From the NCBI RefSeq assembly GCF_014642655.1, contig NZ_BMIR01000031.1, positions 1-33,343 on the forward strand: DNA of 33,343 bases, read 5' to 3'. Under the pieces are notes generated by a model that saw only the letters and a list, made by a program, of their open reading frames with translations, was not told where the DNA came from and made no database searches. This DNA comes from Pullulanibacillus camelliae (lineage in GTDB: Bacteria > Bacillota > Bacilli > Bacillales > Sporolactobacillaceae). Below, one piece after another: positions 6,482-15,511 of this stretch; the first letter of the stretch is position 1; every line of letters begins with the position of its first letter. Made by a program: the position numbers and the translations under genes.

Positions 6482-7303
6482 ATGTTTTCATGGTCAGATA
6501 TAAATTTTTTAGATTTGCTCAGATCAGTTGTCGATATACTGGTTGTTACCTACGTGATTTATAAACTGATAATGGTCATACGGGGGACTAAAGCTGTTCA
6601 ATTGTCCAAAGGGATTATTGTTGTTGTGCTCGTATGGTTTATCAGTGACAAGCTAGGCCTCAAAACGTTAAATTTCATCATGCAGCAGGTCATTACCTTT
6701 TCTGTTTTGGCGATTATTATCATTTTTCAGCCAGAACTTAGACGTGCGCTAGAGCAGTTGGGTCGTGGGCGCTTGTTTTCACGAGAGGTGCAGGAAGAGG
6801 AGCAGCGAAACCAGTCTATCGAAGCCATCGTGAAAGCAACGACTTATATGGCAAAGCGTCGTATTGGTGCGCTCATGTCAATTGAAAGAGAAACCGGTCT
6901 CAACGAGTACATAGAAACAGGTATCCCCATGCATGCGCATCTTAGCTCGCAGCTGTTGATCAATGTCTTTATTCCAAATACCCCATTACATGATGGGGCA
7001 GTGATTATAAAGGGAGATGAGATCACCGCCGCAGCTTGCTACCTGCCACTTTCAGAAAGTCCTTTTATTTCCAAGGAACTAGGAACGCGGCATCGCGCAG
7101 CAATGGGTGTAAGTGAAGTAACGGATAGCTTAACAGTGATTGTCTCTGAAGAAACAGGAGGCATCTCTTTAACAAAAAATGGAGAACTTTTTCGAAACAT
7201 TTCAGAGGAGAGATTACGGGAACTTTTAGAGAAGGAATGGCTCTTTCAGGTAAAATCGACGGGTGGATTACGATGGAACTGGAGAGGTAAGAACAATGGA
7301 TAA
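6482..7303 (+). CDS. cdaA: Diadenylate cyclase CdaA
   Basis: Makes the second messenger c-di-AMP from two ATP at the membrane. The 273 residues match the family length. Three N-terminal transmembrane helices (about 10-30, 38-57, 64-82) are followed by the cytoplasmic DAC domain with the D-G-A motif at 171-173 and the G-T-R-H-R-A-A motif (R-H-R 203-205). ATG 6482 is chosen because GGAGG lies 9 nt upstream; the ATG at 6473 abuts that site. It overlaps cdaR by 8 bp, so the two are translationally coupled. c-di-AMP controls K+ and osmolyte homeostasis and is essential in most Bacillales. CdaA forms a complex with CdaR and GlmM, both encoded directly downstream. Confidence 0.95.
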   Translation: MFSWSDINFLDLLRSVVDILVVTYVIYKLIMVIRGTKAVQLSKGIIVVVLVWFISDKLGLKTLNFIMQQVITFSVLAIIIIFQPELRRALEQLGRGRLFSREVQEEEQRNQSIEAIVKATTYMAKRRIGALMSIERETGLNEYIETGIPMHAHLSSQLLINVFIPNTPLHDGAVIIKGDEITAAACYLPLSESPFISKELGTRHRAAMGVSEVTDSLTVIVSEETGGISLTKNGELFRNISEERLRELLEKEWLFQVKSTGGLRWNWRGKNNG

Positions 7304-8540
7304 ATTATTTCGGAATACATGGTTTATAAAAATTATCTCTTTTCTCATTGCCTTGATGTTATTCAGCATGGTGTCGACTAAAGATCAAAATCAGAATAAT
7401 AGCGGTGGTACACAAATACCTACGGGCAACCATGTGGATACGGTGACAGAGAACCTTGATGCTCAGTATGATTCGAACCAATACATTGTCCTTGGATTGC
7501 CACCAACGGTTAAAGTTCGGCTGACGGGTTCATCGGAAACCATCACCCTTGCGAAATTGCAAAACTCACGCAAGGCCTATGTTGATTTAACCAATAAAAA
7601 GCCCGGAAAGCATGTGGTGAAGGTACAAACCAAGGGGTTCCCATCGGATCTCTCTGTAGAGCCTATTCCGTCAACAATTAATGTAACCATTCAAAAGAAA
7701 ATCACAAAAACGTTCTCAGTTAGCATGGATCTCCTAAATCGTGCTGACATCGCTGATGGCTATTCTGTAGGAGATTACTCTACAGATCCGGAAAAGGTTT
7801 CAGTCACTGGAGCAGAACAGCTTGTTGATCAAATTGCTTTTGTAAAAGGTGTTGTTGATCTTAAGGATGTGTCAAAATCCGTTGAGCAAGATGTTCCGTT
7901 AAATGCTTACGATAAAAACGGCAATCAACTTGATGTTGATATTAAGCCATCTGTGGCTAGGGTTAAGATTCCGATTGTCAGTCCTTCTAAAGATGTCCCT
8001 ATATCGGTCAAGCCTCAGGGTGATCCTGCGGATGGGTATGCTATTGAGAGCATGGATATTGATCCGAATACCGTCAAAGTCTTTGGTACCAAGGATGTCC
8101 TAGACGGGATTGATGGGATAGAGGATATTGACGTTCCTGTCGATGGGGTGAACGAGACGAAGACCGTTCAAGTTGATGTCCCCACACCCAAATCGGCAGA
8201 TCAAGTCTCTCCTGAACAAATTACAGTGACCGTCCATGTTGGTAAGGCGGTTTCAAAAGTGGTGAAGGATATTCCGATCTTGGTGAACGATAAGGCAGAC
8301 AAGGATCGTCAAGTGACCTTTAGTGATCCAAAAAGTCAGCGCGTTGACGTCAAGCTGTCAGGAGCGAAAAAGCTGATGGATCAATTACAAAGGACAGATG
8401 TACAAGCTACAATCGATATCTCTCATTTATCGAAAGGGGAACATGAGGTACCGATCAAGGTGACCGTTCCAGATTATATGACCGGGACTCCATCTAAAGC
8501 AAAAGCAACGGTCACCATTGATGATACAGACAAAGGGTGA
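7296..8540 (+). CDS. cdaR: CdaA regulatory protein CdaR (YbbR repeats)
   Basis: A 414-residue extracytoplasmic regulator of CdaA, anchored by one N-terminal transmembrane helix (about residues 8-26) with short positively charged flank. The rest is a series of four YbbR domains of about 80 residues, visible as recurring V-x-V-x-G and D-P-x-x-V-x-V-x-G phrases (for example around D-P-E-K-V-S-V-T-G and D-P-N-T-V-K-V-F-G). ATG 7296 overlaps the end of cdaA and has GAGAGG 8 nt upstream. Longer in-frame starts lie inside the cdaA coding region and are unlikely. In the family, CdaR modulates cyclase activity through the membrane. Confidence 0.93.
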   Translation: MDKLFRNTWFIKIISFLIALMLFSMVSTKDQNQNNSGGTQIPTGNHVDTVTENLDAQYDSNQYIVLGLPPTVKVRLTGSSETITLAKLQNSRKAYVDLTNKKPGKHVVKVQTKGFPSDLSVEPIPSTINVTIQKKITKTFSVSMDLLNRADIADGYSVGDYSTDPEKVSVTGAEQLVDQIAFVKGVVDLKDVSKSVEQDVPLNAYDKNGNQLDVDIKPSVARVKIPIVSPSKDVPISVKPQGDPADGYAIESMDIDPNTVKVFGTKDVLDGIDGIEDIDVPVDGVNETKTVQVDVPTPKSADQVSPEQITVTVHVGKAVSKVVKDIPILVNDKADKDRQVTFSDPKSQRVDVKLSGAKKLMDQLQRTDVQATIDISHLSKGEHEVPIKVTVPDYMTGTPSKAKATVTIDDTDKG

Positions 8541-8620
8541 GGGATGGGGTTGCAGAATTAAAGTAAATGAAATGTTGATTATTAAACGTGTGATGAGGAA
8601 TTAAAGGAGCGAATTAAAAA

Positions 8621-9976
8621 ATGGGTAAATATTTCGGAACAGACGGTGTGCGAGGGATAGCCAACACGGAACTCACACCTGAATTAGCCTTTAAGCTAGG
8701 ACGTGCTGGCGGCTTTGCGCTTGCAAAGGATGTGCAGCGCCCTAAGATTTTAGTTGGGCGCGATACACGCATTTCCGGGGAAATGCTCGAAGCGGCTCTC
8801 ATTGCTGGCTTGCTTTCTATCGGTGCCGAAGTTTTGAGATTGGGTGTGCTTTCCACACCAGGCGTTGCCTATTTGACTAAAGTGATGGGTGCACATGCAG
8901 GGATTATGATTTCTGCATCGCATAACCCTGTAGAAGATAACGGAATTAAGTTCTTTGGCTCTGATGGCTTTAAGCTGACCGATGAACAGGAGGAAGGCAT
9001 TGAAGCCCTCATTGATGACGGGCAGGGTATTCTTCGACCAACAGGTGCCGATGTAGGCATTGTAGGCGATTATTTTGAAGGCACACAAAAGTATATGCAA
9101 TTCCTCAAACAAACGGTTGAAGAAGAGGACTTCAGTGGCCTCCGCGTTGCTTTGGACTGTGCGAATGGGGCAACCTCTGCTTTAGCGCCGCATTTATTTG
9201 CGGACCTAGAGGCTGAGATCACAACGATCGGTACCAACCCTAATGGCGTGAATATTAACGATGGTGTTGGTTCTACCCATCCAGCGGCCTTAAGTGACCA
9301 TGTCAAGGCACAAGGCGCTGATGTCGGTCTATCCTTTGATGGTGATGGTGACCGTTTGATTGCAGTCGATGAAAATGGCAATATCGTCGATGGCGATAAA
9401 ATTATGTACATATGCGCAAAGCACTTAAAGGAACAAGGTCAGCTTAATGATCATACATTAGTGACAACGGTGATGAGCAATATAGGACTTTATAAAGCTT
9501 TAGAGACTGCGGGTATTGCGACAAAAAAGACGGCAGTCGGTGACCGCTATGTGATGGAAGAGATGCGGAACAATGGGTATACATTGGGTGGAGAACAGTC
9601 GGGCCACATTATTTTTCTTAATCATACAACAACAGGGGACGGCATGCTCTCAGCGTTGCAGTTGGTCAATATCATTAAAGCCACAGGGAAGCCGTTATCT
9701 GAATTGGCTGCAGAAGTCAAGACCTTCCCTCAAAGGCTTGTGAACATCAAAGTAACGGATAAACATCAAGTGAAAGAAAATCCAAGGGTAGCAGAGGCTA
9801 TTCAAGCCGTGGAGACGGAGCTTGGCGATAATGGCCGTGTGCTCGTCCGTCCTTCTGGTACCGAGTCCTTAGTACGCGTCATGGTAGAGGCACCAACAGA
9901 GGAAGAATGTGAACAGTATGTGGAAAGAATCACACGTGTTGTTAAAGAAGAACTAGGAGCAACTGAAGAAGCATAG
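8621..9976 (+). CDS. glmM: Phosphoglucosamine mutase
   Basis: Converts glucosamine-6-phosphate to glucosamine-1-phosphate, the second step to UDP-GlcNAc for peptidoglycan. The 451-residue length is typical. The phosphoserine loop I-S-A-S-H-N-P has the catalytic S100. The metal loop is D-G-D-G-D-R at 240-245, the sugar-binding loop G-E-Q-S-G-H at 324-329, and the phosphate loop R-P-S-G-T-E-S starts at R410. AAAGGAG lies 10 nt before the start. It is third in the cdaA-cdaR-glmM operon, 80 bp after cdaR. GlmM of this family also binds and inhibits CdaA, coupling cell-wall supply to c-di-AMP. Confidence 0.96.
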   Translation: MGKYFGTDGVRGIANTELTPELAFKLGRAGGFALAKDVQRPKILVGRDTRISGEMLEAALIAGLLSIGAEVLRLGVLSTPGVAYLTKVMGAHAGIMISASHNPVEDNGIKFFGSDGFKLTDEQEEGIEALIDDGQGILRPTGADVGIVGDYFEGTQKYMQFLKQTVEEEDFSGLRVALDCANGATSALAPHLFADLEAEITTIGTNPNGVNINDGVGSTHPAALSDHVKAQGADVGLSFDGDGDRLIAVDENGNIVDGDKIMYICAKHLKEQGQLNDHTLVTTVMSNIGLYKALETAGIATKKTAVGDRYVMEEMRNNGYTLGGEQSGHIIFLNHTTTGDGMLSALQLVNIIKATGKPLSELAAEVKTFPQRLVNIKVTDKHQVKENPRVAEAIQAVETELGDNGRVLVRPSGTESLVRVMVEAPTEEECEQYVERITRVVKEELGATEEA

Positions 9977-9978
9977 GA

Positions 9979-10004
9979 GGAAGCGATTTTTCGCTTCCCT
10001 TTTT
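9979..10004 (+). terminator. Intrinsic terminator of glmM
   Basis: GGAAGCGA (9979-9986) pairs with TCGCTTCC (9991-9998) around a TTTT loop, then CTTTTT ending at 10004. Repeat copy 3 follows at once. Transcription thus ends before glmS, which has its own promoter. Confidence 0.9.
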
Positions 10005-10476
10005 ATACCTATCAGAATTTATAACTTCGCTGACGCTCATAAAAGAAGATAGTATAAGTCGGGCTTTGACTATCGCCACCTGAGGCTTGGCGATAGCCAA
10101 GTTTTCTAAAAAGATAAGAGAGTATAAAATTTCTGGTCATCAGGACGATGCGCGATTCCGCTCCAGGCAGCTCGCATTCCACGGCACGGCCTCCGACGCG
10201 CAGGATACGCTCGCTTTGGCGTTCGCCGCACCATCGGGGTCCCCGAAAAGTGTTTTTTACTTTTGGGGTGGGATTGATGTGCTAGCTTTGGTGTTATCAT
10301 ATGGATGTGATGTGTTTAACCAAAGTGCCTTGAAAATGTAAGATACTTAGACTAAGAAGCCCCTGTTCCTATATTCTTTGTAGTCAGCTTCCGCGGAACA
10401 ACGCTTTTAAGAAGGGGATAAACCTCCGGCCATCGGAAAGGTATGATCTCTATCTCTACTCCCATCCACTTGACCT
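10005..10476 (+). repeat. Dispersed repeat, copy 3 (diverged A + B, trace of C)
   Basis: A shortened module A (ATACCTATCAGAATTTATAA to GCCAAGTTTTCTAA, 10005-10109) runs into a diverged module B (GAGAGTATAAAATTTCTGGT, then ATTCCGCTCCAGGCAGCTCGC-like core, 10109-10200). From 10200 to 10450 similarity is lost. CTCCCATCCACTTGACC at 10459-10475 is a trace of module C. It begins directly behind the glmM terminator. Open frames crossing it are not supported as genes. Confidence 0.72.
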
Positions 10477-10479
10477 GTA

Positions 10480-10841
10480 AAAGTGCAGAGGGGTAGCGAA
10501 ATTTCTGGATCACAGCTTAATGCAACCAAAGAGAGGGGTAAGTGAACAAAGGCCTCCTAGATCGTAATAAAAGGCAGGTCATTTTAACAAAAGCTCGGCG
10601 CAAAGTAACAAATAAAGCCCGAAGTTTCCGAAAAGGGCACAAATCGGGGCCCAAGCTTCCGAATCAAGGTGTGAGTGCCACAAAAGGCGCTACCATTTTA
10701 ATAAAAGCTGCTTGCAGCATATTAAAAAATACTGCATTTAATAAATTTAGGACCTTATAATGATCAGGTTTATTTGCTTGATTGTTTCACATCTTTTGAT
10801 GCTCTGCATATGGCTGTAATATAGAGTTAACAAAATCGCCA
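10480..10841. other. Intergenic stretch with a 17-nt direct repeat
   Basis: No supported gene. CATTTTAACAAAAGCTCG (about 10580) and CATTTTAATAAAAGCTGC (about 10692) form an imperfect direct repeat. GTG at 10542 opens a 72-codon, strongly basic frame behind GAGAGGGG with only a 3-nt gap, but composition and repeats argue against a protein. Confidence 0.4.
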
Positions 10842-10870
10842 TTGACAATTTTATTTTATATTTATACTAT
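10842..10870 (+). promoter_or_regulatory. SigA promoter of glmS
   Basis: A perfect TTGACA (10842-10847), 17-bp spacer, TACTAT (10865-10870), about 105 bp ahead of the glmS ribozyme. The leader between them contains a bulged hairpin TTAGCT/AGCTAA (about 10880-10907). Confidence 0.82.
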
Positions 10871-10975
10871 TAGAGGGTATTAGCTGAGCAAGAAAGCTTG
10901 AGCTAAAGGTTAGAAACATTTAAGTATGATTTTTAGTCAATAATAGAAAGGTGGATAGCCAAAACTTCATAATCA

Positions 10976-11127
10976 AGCGCCAGGACTGCTCGGAGTAGCA
11001 GTTGACGAGGAAGAGGTTAATCGAAACTTTCGGCGGATGCCTCTCGGGCTCTTCACACCCGGAAGCCAAGGCTTGAAAACGGATGGGCAACCATGCGGAC
11101 AAGAGTCTGGCCGTGAACCAAACTAAT
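10976..11127 (+). ncRNA. glmS ribozyme (glucosamine-6-phosphate riboswitch)
   Basis: The conserved core is intact: AGCGCCAGGACTG at the cleavage site, GTTGACGAGG, ATCGAAA and TTTCGGCGGATGCCTC, then the P3-P4 part ending about GTGAACCAAACT. In this class, self-cleavage occurs between the A (10976) and G (10977) of AGCGCC when glucosamine-6-phosphate is bound as cofactor. The cut mRNA is degraded, which lowers GlmS. It lies 66 bp before the glmS start. The 3' limit is approximate. Confidence 0.93.
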
Positions 11128-11137
11128 TTGATAACAA

Positions 11138-11174
11138 GTGGGGTAAGATTACCCCGCGGGTCGTCTTACCCCAC
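11138..11174 (+). promoter_or_regulatory. Strong hairpin between ribozyme and glmS
   Basis: GTGGGGTAAGA (11138-11148) pairs perfectly with TCTTACCCCAC (11164-11174). An alternative hairpin GGGGTAA/TTACCCC (11140-11155) is mutually exclusive with it. There is no T-run, and the ribosome site GGGGAAG follows outside the stem. The function is unknown; it may protect or insulate the mRNA. Confidence 0.65.
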
Positions 11175-11193
11175 CAATAGGGGGAAGAGACAT

Positions 11194-12996
11194 ATGTGCG
11201 GTATTGTAGGATATGTAGGATTGAAGGATGCAAAGGATATTTTAATTCATGGCTTGAAAAAGCTTGAGTATCGAGGCTATGATTCGGCGGGTATTGCGAT
11301 ACTCAATTCTAAAGGTGTGCATGTTTTCAAAGAAAAAGGACGCATTGCGGTTCTTGAAAAAGCAGTGGATGAAAACATTGCAGGCACCCTCGGAATTGGG
11401 CATACACGTTGGGCTACCCACGGGGAACCGAATCAAGAAAATGCGCACCCACATCAAAGTGCTTCAGGGCGTTTTACACTTGTACACAACGGTGTCATCG
11501 AAAATGATTACAAATTAAAAGCAGACTATCTCGCTGATCTTAACTTTAGAAGTGAGACAGACACCGAGGTTGTCGTTCAGCTTATTGAAAAATTTGTTAA
11601 TGAAGGCGAGAAGGTAGAAGCGGCCTTCCGTAAGGCATTAGGCTTATTGCATGGCTCTTATGCCATTGCTATGATTGACAATCAAAACCCAGAAGCCATC
11701 TATGTGGGTAAGAATAAAAGCCCACTTTTAGTCGGCGTTGGTGATGGCTTTAATGTTGTAGCGAGTGATGCCATGGCTATGATCCATGTTACGGATCAAT
11801 TTGTTGAACTGATGGATGAAGAGGTCATCATTGTCACTCGCCAAGGGTACACCATCGAAACCTTAGCCGGACAGAAGGTGGAACGGGCGCCTTATAAAGC
11901 TGAACTTGATGCGGGTGACATTGAAAAAGGGACCTATCCGCATTACATGCTGAAGGAAATTGATGAACAACCGGCAGTGATTCGTAAGCTGCTCATGGCT
12001 TATCAAAATGAGCAAGGTGAGATTGAAATCGATGCTGATATTCGTGCGGCTATCGATCAATCGGACCGTCTTTATATCATTGCTTGTGGCACGAGCTACC
12101 ATGCAGGATTAGTCGGCAAGCAGATGCTTGAAAGCATCGCCGGAGTGCCGACAGAAGTGCATATTGCTAGTGAGTTTTCCTATAATATGCCGCTTCTTTC
12201 GAAAAATCCGTTGTTTGTTTTCATTTCCCAAAGTGGTGAAACGGCTGATAGCCGTGCGGTGCTCGTTCACGTGAAGAAGCTGGGCTTCCGTACGCTCACC
12301 TTGACCAATGTTCCAGGTTCAACCTTGTCTCGTGAAGCGGACCATACATTGCTGCTTCATGCTGGACCTGAAATTGCCGTCGCTTCTACAAAGGCTTATA
12401 CAGCGCAGATCGCTGTTCTTTCTATACTTGCTGTGGATATTGCTGAGCATAACGGCATGGATATTGGCTTCGATTTTACGAAGGAGCTCAGTATTGTGGC
12501 TAACGCCATGGAAGCTCTGGTCGATCAAAAGGATGTCCTTGAGCAAATGGCACGTGACTATCTCACAGGAACACGCAATGCTTTTTATATTGGCCGCGCT
12601 GTTGATTATTATGTGTGCCTCGAAGCAGCCCTTAAGCTAAAAGAAATATCCTATGTTCAAGCAGAAGGCTTTGCTGGCGGTGAACTCAAGCATGGCACCA
12701 TTGCCCTTATCGAAAAAGGCACACCGGTCATCGCGCTTGCCACCCAGTATCATGTCAATGGTAGCATCCGTAGCAATGTAAAAGAAGTCGTTTCCCGTGG
12801 TGCCAATGCCTGCATCATCAGCCTTGAAGGCTTGAATGAAGAAGGTGATAGCCTCGTCCTTCCAGAAGTCCATGACGCACTCACACCACTTGTATCCGTC
12901 GTACCTATGCAGCTGCTCGCTTATTATGCAGCCCTCCAACGCGATTGCGATGTGGATAAACCACGTAACCTTGCCAAATCCGTGACTGTGGAATAA
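11194..12996 (+). CDS. glmS: Glutamine--fructose-6-phosphate aminotransferase (isomerizing)
   Basis: Makes glucosamine-6-phosphate from fructose-6-phosphate and glutamine, the first committed step to UDP-GlcNAc. It has 600 residues, the usual length. The N-terminal glutaminase domain starts M-C-G-I-V-G-Y-V-G, where C2 becomes the N-terminal nucleophile, with H-T-R-W-A-T-H-G and H-N-G-V-I-E-N following. Two SIS domains follow ([10 protein letters not shown] in the first). The C-terminus [13 protein letters not shown] is the conserved one. ATG 11194 lies behind AGGGGGAAG. An upstream extension of the open frame runs through the ribozyme and is not real. It is controlled by the ribozyme, has its own promoter and terminator, and feeds GlmM encoded upstream. 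Confidence 0.97.
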   Translation: MCGIVGYVGLKDAKDILIHGLKKLEYRGYDSAGIAILNSKGVHVFKEKGRIAVLEKAVDENIAGTLGIGHTRWATHGEPNQENAHPHQSASGRFTLVHNGVIENDYKLKADYLADLNFRSETDTEVVVQLIEKFVNEGEKVEAAFRKALGLLHGSYAIAMIDNQNPEAIYVGKNKSPLLVGVGDGFNVVASDAMAMIHVTDQFVELMDEEVIIVTRQGYTIETLAGQKVERAPYKAELDAGDIEKGTYPHYMLKEIDEQPAVIRKLLMAYQNEQGEIEIDADIRAAIDQSDRLYIIACGTSYHAGLVGKQMLESIAGVPTEVHIASEFSYNMPLLSKNPLFVFISQSGETADSRAVLVHVKKLGFRTLTLTNVPGSTLSREADHTLLLHAGPEIAVASTKAYTAQIAVLSILAVDIAEHNGMDIGFDFTKELSIVANAMEALVDQKDVLEQMARDYLTGTRNAFYIGRAVDYYVCLEAALKLKEISYVQAEGFAGGELKHGTIALIEKGTPVIALATQYHVNGSIRSNVKEVVSRGANACIISLEGLNEEGDSLVLPEVHDALTPLVSVVPMQLLAYYAALQRDCDVDKPRNLAKSVTVE

Positions 12997-13071
12997 GCAG
13001 GTGTTGAAGGTTTTAGAGTTGTGTGGATTTGAAATAAAGTCATATTGTTTATAAAAAAGGTCAACTATTTC

Positions 13072-13107
13072 GCCCCTTTGGCTATGCATTGTCCAAAGGG
13101 GCCTTTT
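13072..13107 (+). terminator. Intrinsic terminator of glmS
   Basis: GCCCCTTTGG (13072-13081) pairs with CCAAAGGGGC (13093-13102), then CTTTT. Confidence 0.88.
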
Positions 13108-13309
13108 ATGGTAAAAATAACATAGATAGACAATGAACGGCTAGTTAATGGAATAACACCCATAGAAGCTTTGTCCTTATTTTGTAGGGATTCTCGCATA
13201 GATGCCAATATGCATCCCATGTCCAACAACTTCATATTTGCTAAATTACCTTCTCCATTAAGATATGATGCTTTTACTTTTGAAATAAGCCTTCAAGGAG
13301 GGGCAACCA

Positions 13310-14257
13310 ATGAACAAAACCGACCGTTTGTTAGCCATCGTGCTGGAGCTGGAACGTAAAAAAGTGGTACGGGCTGAAGATTTGGCGACCTTATTTGAAA
13401 CGAGTGTACGGACCATCTACCGTGACATACAGGCGCTGAGTGAAGCGGGCGTGCCGATCATAGGAGCCCCTGGAACAGGCTATTCCTTGATGGAAGGCTA
13501 TTTCCTGCCACCGATCAGTTTCACGGTACAAGAGGCCGTGAGCTTGCTGATTGGAACGGACTTTATCGAACAACAATTTGATGATGATTATCGTGTCAGG
13601 GCTCAAGCCGCTCGCAGTAAAATTGAGACCCTGCTGCCGGAGAGCGTTCGCAATGAAGCCGCTCGTATACGCCAGTCTATGCGTTTGCTCATTTCTGATA
13701 AACAGGTTATGCCATCGAAAGAAAAGAAATATCTAGAAAAGATCCGTCGAGCACTATTAAACGGGCGAAAGATCAGCTTTCATTATGCAAAAAAACTTCC
13801 AGATTTCGAGGGCAATCGCTATAGTGTTCGCACTGTTGCTCCCTATGGGTTAGTGCTCGTTCAAGGCTCATGGATGCTTGTGGCCCGGTGTGATCTACGT
13901 CAAGACATTCGCCATTTTCGCTTGTCCCGAATGACGGAACTTATTGATTTGGAGGAACGATTTGAACTGCCAGTATATTTTAACTTAAGGGATTATACCC
14001 CTCCAGATGATCGGCACTTACAAGTTCGCCTGCGATTTAACCCGGACATTTCAGATAGGGTCAAGGAATCGAACTATCAATACATAGAGGCTATGGAGGA
14101 ACATCAAGATGGACTGCACGTGGTCTTACGCGTTCGTCAACTGGAAGAATTGCTGCAATGGGTGCTTGGCTGGGGCGCAGCTGTGAGTGTATTGGAGCCT
14201 GAATCCTTTCGAAATCAGATTCGTGAAGAAGTCGAAAAAATGTTAAAACGCTACTGA
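13310..14257 (+). CDS. HTH + WYL domain transcriptional regulator (YafY/YobV type)
   Basis: A 315-residue one-component regulator. N-terminal DeoR-like winged helix (about 5-60, with L-F-E-T-S-V-R-T-I-Y-R-D-I-Q-A-L in the recognition helix). A WYL domain (about 140-230) follows, in which the name-giving triplet reads W-M-L (G-S-W-M-L-V-A-R-C). The C-terminal WCX-like part ends G-W-G-A-A-V-S-V-L-E-P. WYL domains are thought to sense ligands such as nucleotides or nucleic acid. AAGGAGGGG lies 8 nt before the start. A VOC-fold gene follows on the same strand after 196 bp, a pairing often seen for YafY-like regulators, so that gene may be the target. The terminator overlaps the stop codon. Confidence 0.87.
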   Translation: MNKTDRLLAIVLELERKKVVRAEDLATLFETSVRTIYRDIQALSEAGVPIIGAPGTGYSLMEGYFLPPISFTVQEAVSLLIGTDFIEQQFDDDYRVRAQAARSKIETLLPESVRNEAARIRQSMRLLISDKQVMPSKEKKYLEKIRRALLNGRKISFHYAKKLPDFEGNRYSVRTVAPYGLVLVQGSWMLVARCDLRQDIRHFRLSRMTELIDLEERFELPVYFNLRDYTPPDDRHLQVRLRFNPDISDRVKESNYQYIEAMEEHQDGLHVVLRVRQLEELLQWVLGWGAAVSVLEPESFRNQIREEVEKMLKRY

Positions 14258-14280
14258 CATACTGTTGTCAGTAGCGTTTT
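14245..14280 (+). terminator. Terminator overlapping the WYL regulator stop codon
   Basis: A perfect 15-bp stem: AAAACGCTACTGACA (14245-14259) with TGTCAGTAGCGTTTT (14266-14280), loop 6 nt. The last codons and stop TGA (14255-14257) are inside the stem. The A/T symmetry suggests it also works from the other side. Confidence 0.88.
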
Positions 14281-14453
14281 CTTATAATCAGAGTAAGCCA
14301 ACGTAAAGGAGTGAGAGATAACGCGAAGATTGTCTTGCATCGGTTGGAGGATACTATGGATCAATTGAGCAGCAATCAGGTGTGGAAGGGCCGTTGGACC
14401 AAATGGTTCAGTTTCTGATTCAATCAGATTTATTATAGGAAGGATGATATCTT

Positions 14454-14858
14454 ATGAATTTCGCTTCTGTACGCATTATTACCGACGACGTGGATCGCCT
14501 CGTCGAGTTCTATGAGAAAGTCATGGAGGTTTCGGCGGAGCGTCCCGCGCCAGTCTTTGCCGAACTCGTTGTGCCCTCGTGCACTCTGGCGATTGGCCAC
14601 TCCCAGACAGTGTCACTGTTCGGCACTGGGTCCGCAGTGGCAGCCGATAATCACACGGTCATTATCGAGTTCCACGTCCACGATGTCGATGCTGAATACG
14701 AGCGCTTGAAGCCGTTCGTCAACGAATGGGTAAAAGAACCGACCACGATGCCGTGGGGGAACCGTTCTGCGCTGTTCCGTGATCCTGACGGCAATCTTGT
14801 TAACCTCTTCGAGCCGGTGACTGAAGAGGCGATCAAGCGGTTCAGCGGTAGAGGTTAA
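14454..14858 (+). CDS. VOC/glyoxalase-bleomycin resistance fold protein
   Basis: A 134-residue single-module VOC protein. The N-terminal half starts with the typical V-R-I-I-T-D-D-V-D-R-L-V-E-F-Y-E-K-V phrase. The second half carries F-H-V-H-D-V-D-A-E-Y-E and ends F-R-D-P-D-G-N-L-V-N-L-F-E-P, the C-terminal metal-Glu strand. The substrate is unknown; members include glyoxalases, dioxygenases and drug-binding proteins. AGGAAGG lies 9 nt before ATG. The gene is clearly more GC-rich, especially at third positions, than both neighbours, which suggests recent acquisition. Control by the upstream WYL regulator is inferred from position. Confidence 0.85.
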   Translation: MNFASVRIITDDVDRLVEFYEKVMEVSAERPAPVFAELVVPSCTLAIGHSQTVSLFGTGSAVAADNHTVIIEFHVHDVDAEYERLKPFVNEWVKEPTTMPWGNRSALFRDPDGNLVNLFEPVTEEAIKRFSGRG

Positions 14859-15511
14859 TGGCCAGTTGAAGTGAGTGCCTCAATTGGGGGAGCGGCAACG
14901 ATTCGTAAAGGAAATGGTATTTTGGCCGACTGTACCGATAACATTTCTCCGGTGATCACATCGTTTTTCCTGATATGGCGCTGGTCCATTAAGAAGCTTT
15001 TAAAGTATAGTCGGCCAGTTTAAAATGGCCCGAAAAAACAGAAATCGTTGCTGTATCCCCTCGAATAATAAAATTATATTGAAATCCATTCTTCAACCAA
15101 AACCGCTTGTTGAACGACATAAGAAGATGATCAAGCTTTTTTATAAAAACTAATATAGAAGAAAAAAGTACAAGTTGCTCATTTATCCTTGATAGACACT
15201 TCTCTTGCCCACTCTAAAAATCATATTCCCAATTTAAGGAAGAAAAAATACATATTCGAGATTGAGCTCATGTGAAATAAAAGCGCCTACTAACCAATCT
15301 GCTAGCAGGTGTTCGTATAATAAAAATGTATTTGTATTCATGGATATAGTGGATGACGCTTTGGTATTATTTATTTTTATATTCTATGGTGCAGTCCTTT
15401 TTCAATTAAATAGTATTTTAAGTTTAAGGGTAAATTTTTGAGGCATAATTATGAAACTTATTAGACGATTTTTAAAATCAAAAAATTAGGCATGATTTGC
15501 ACGGAGGACTG
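14859..15511. other. Gene-free stretch, probable gene ghosts
   Basis: No intact gene. A plus-strand frame near 14888-14955 reads coding-like (R-F-V-K-E-M-V-F-W-P-T-V-P-I-T-F-L-R) but meets several stops; family not recognised. TGGCCGACT (14923-14931) and AGTCGGCCA (15009-15017) form a 9-bp inverted repeat spanning about 95 bp. Confidence 0.35.

Noticed and set aside
8750-9411. Antisense frames of 113-120 codons within glmM
   Set aside because: Shadows of the glmM coding sequence with no start signals or known domains.
11083-11193. N-terminal extension of GlmS by 37 residues
   Set aside because: The extension covers the glmS ribozyme and leader hairpin. The enzyme needs M-C at its start so that Cys becomes the N-terminal nucleophile.
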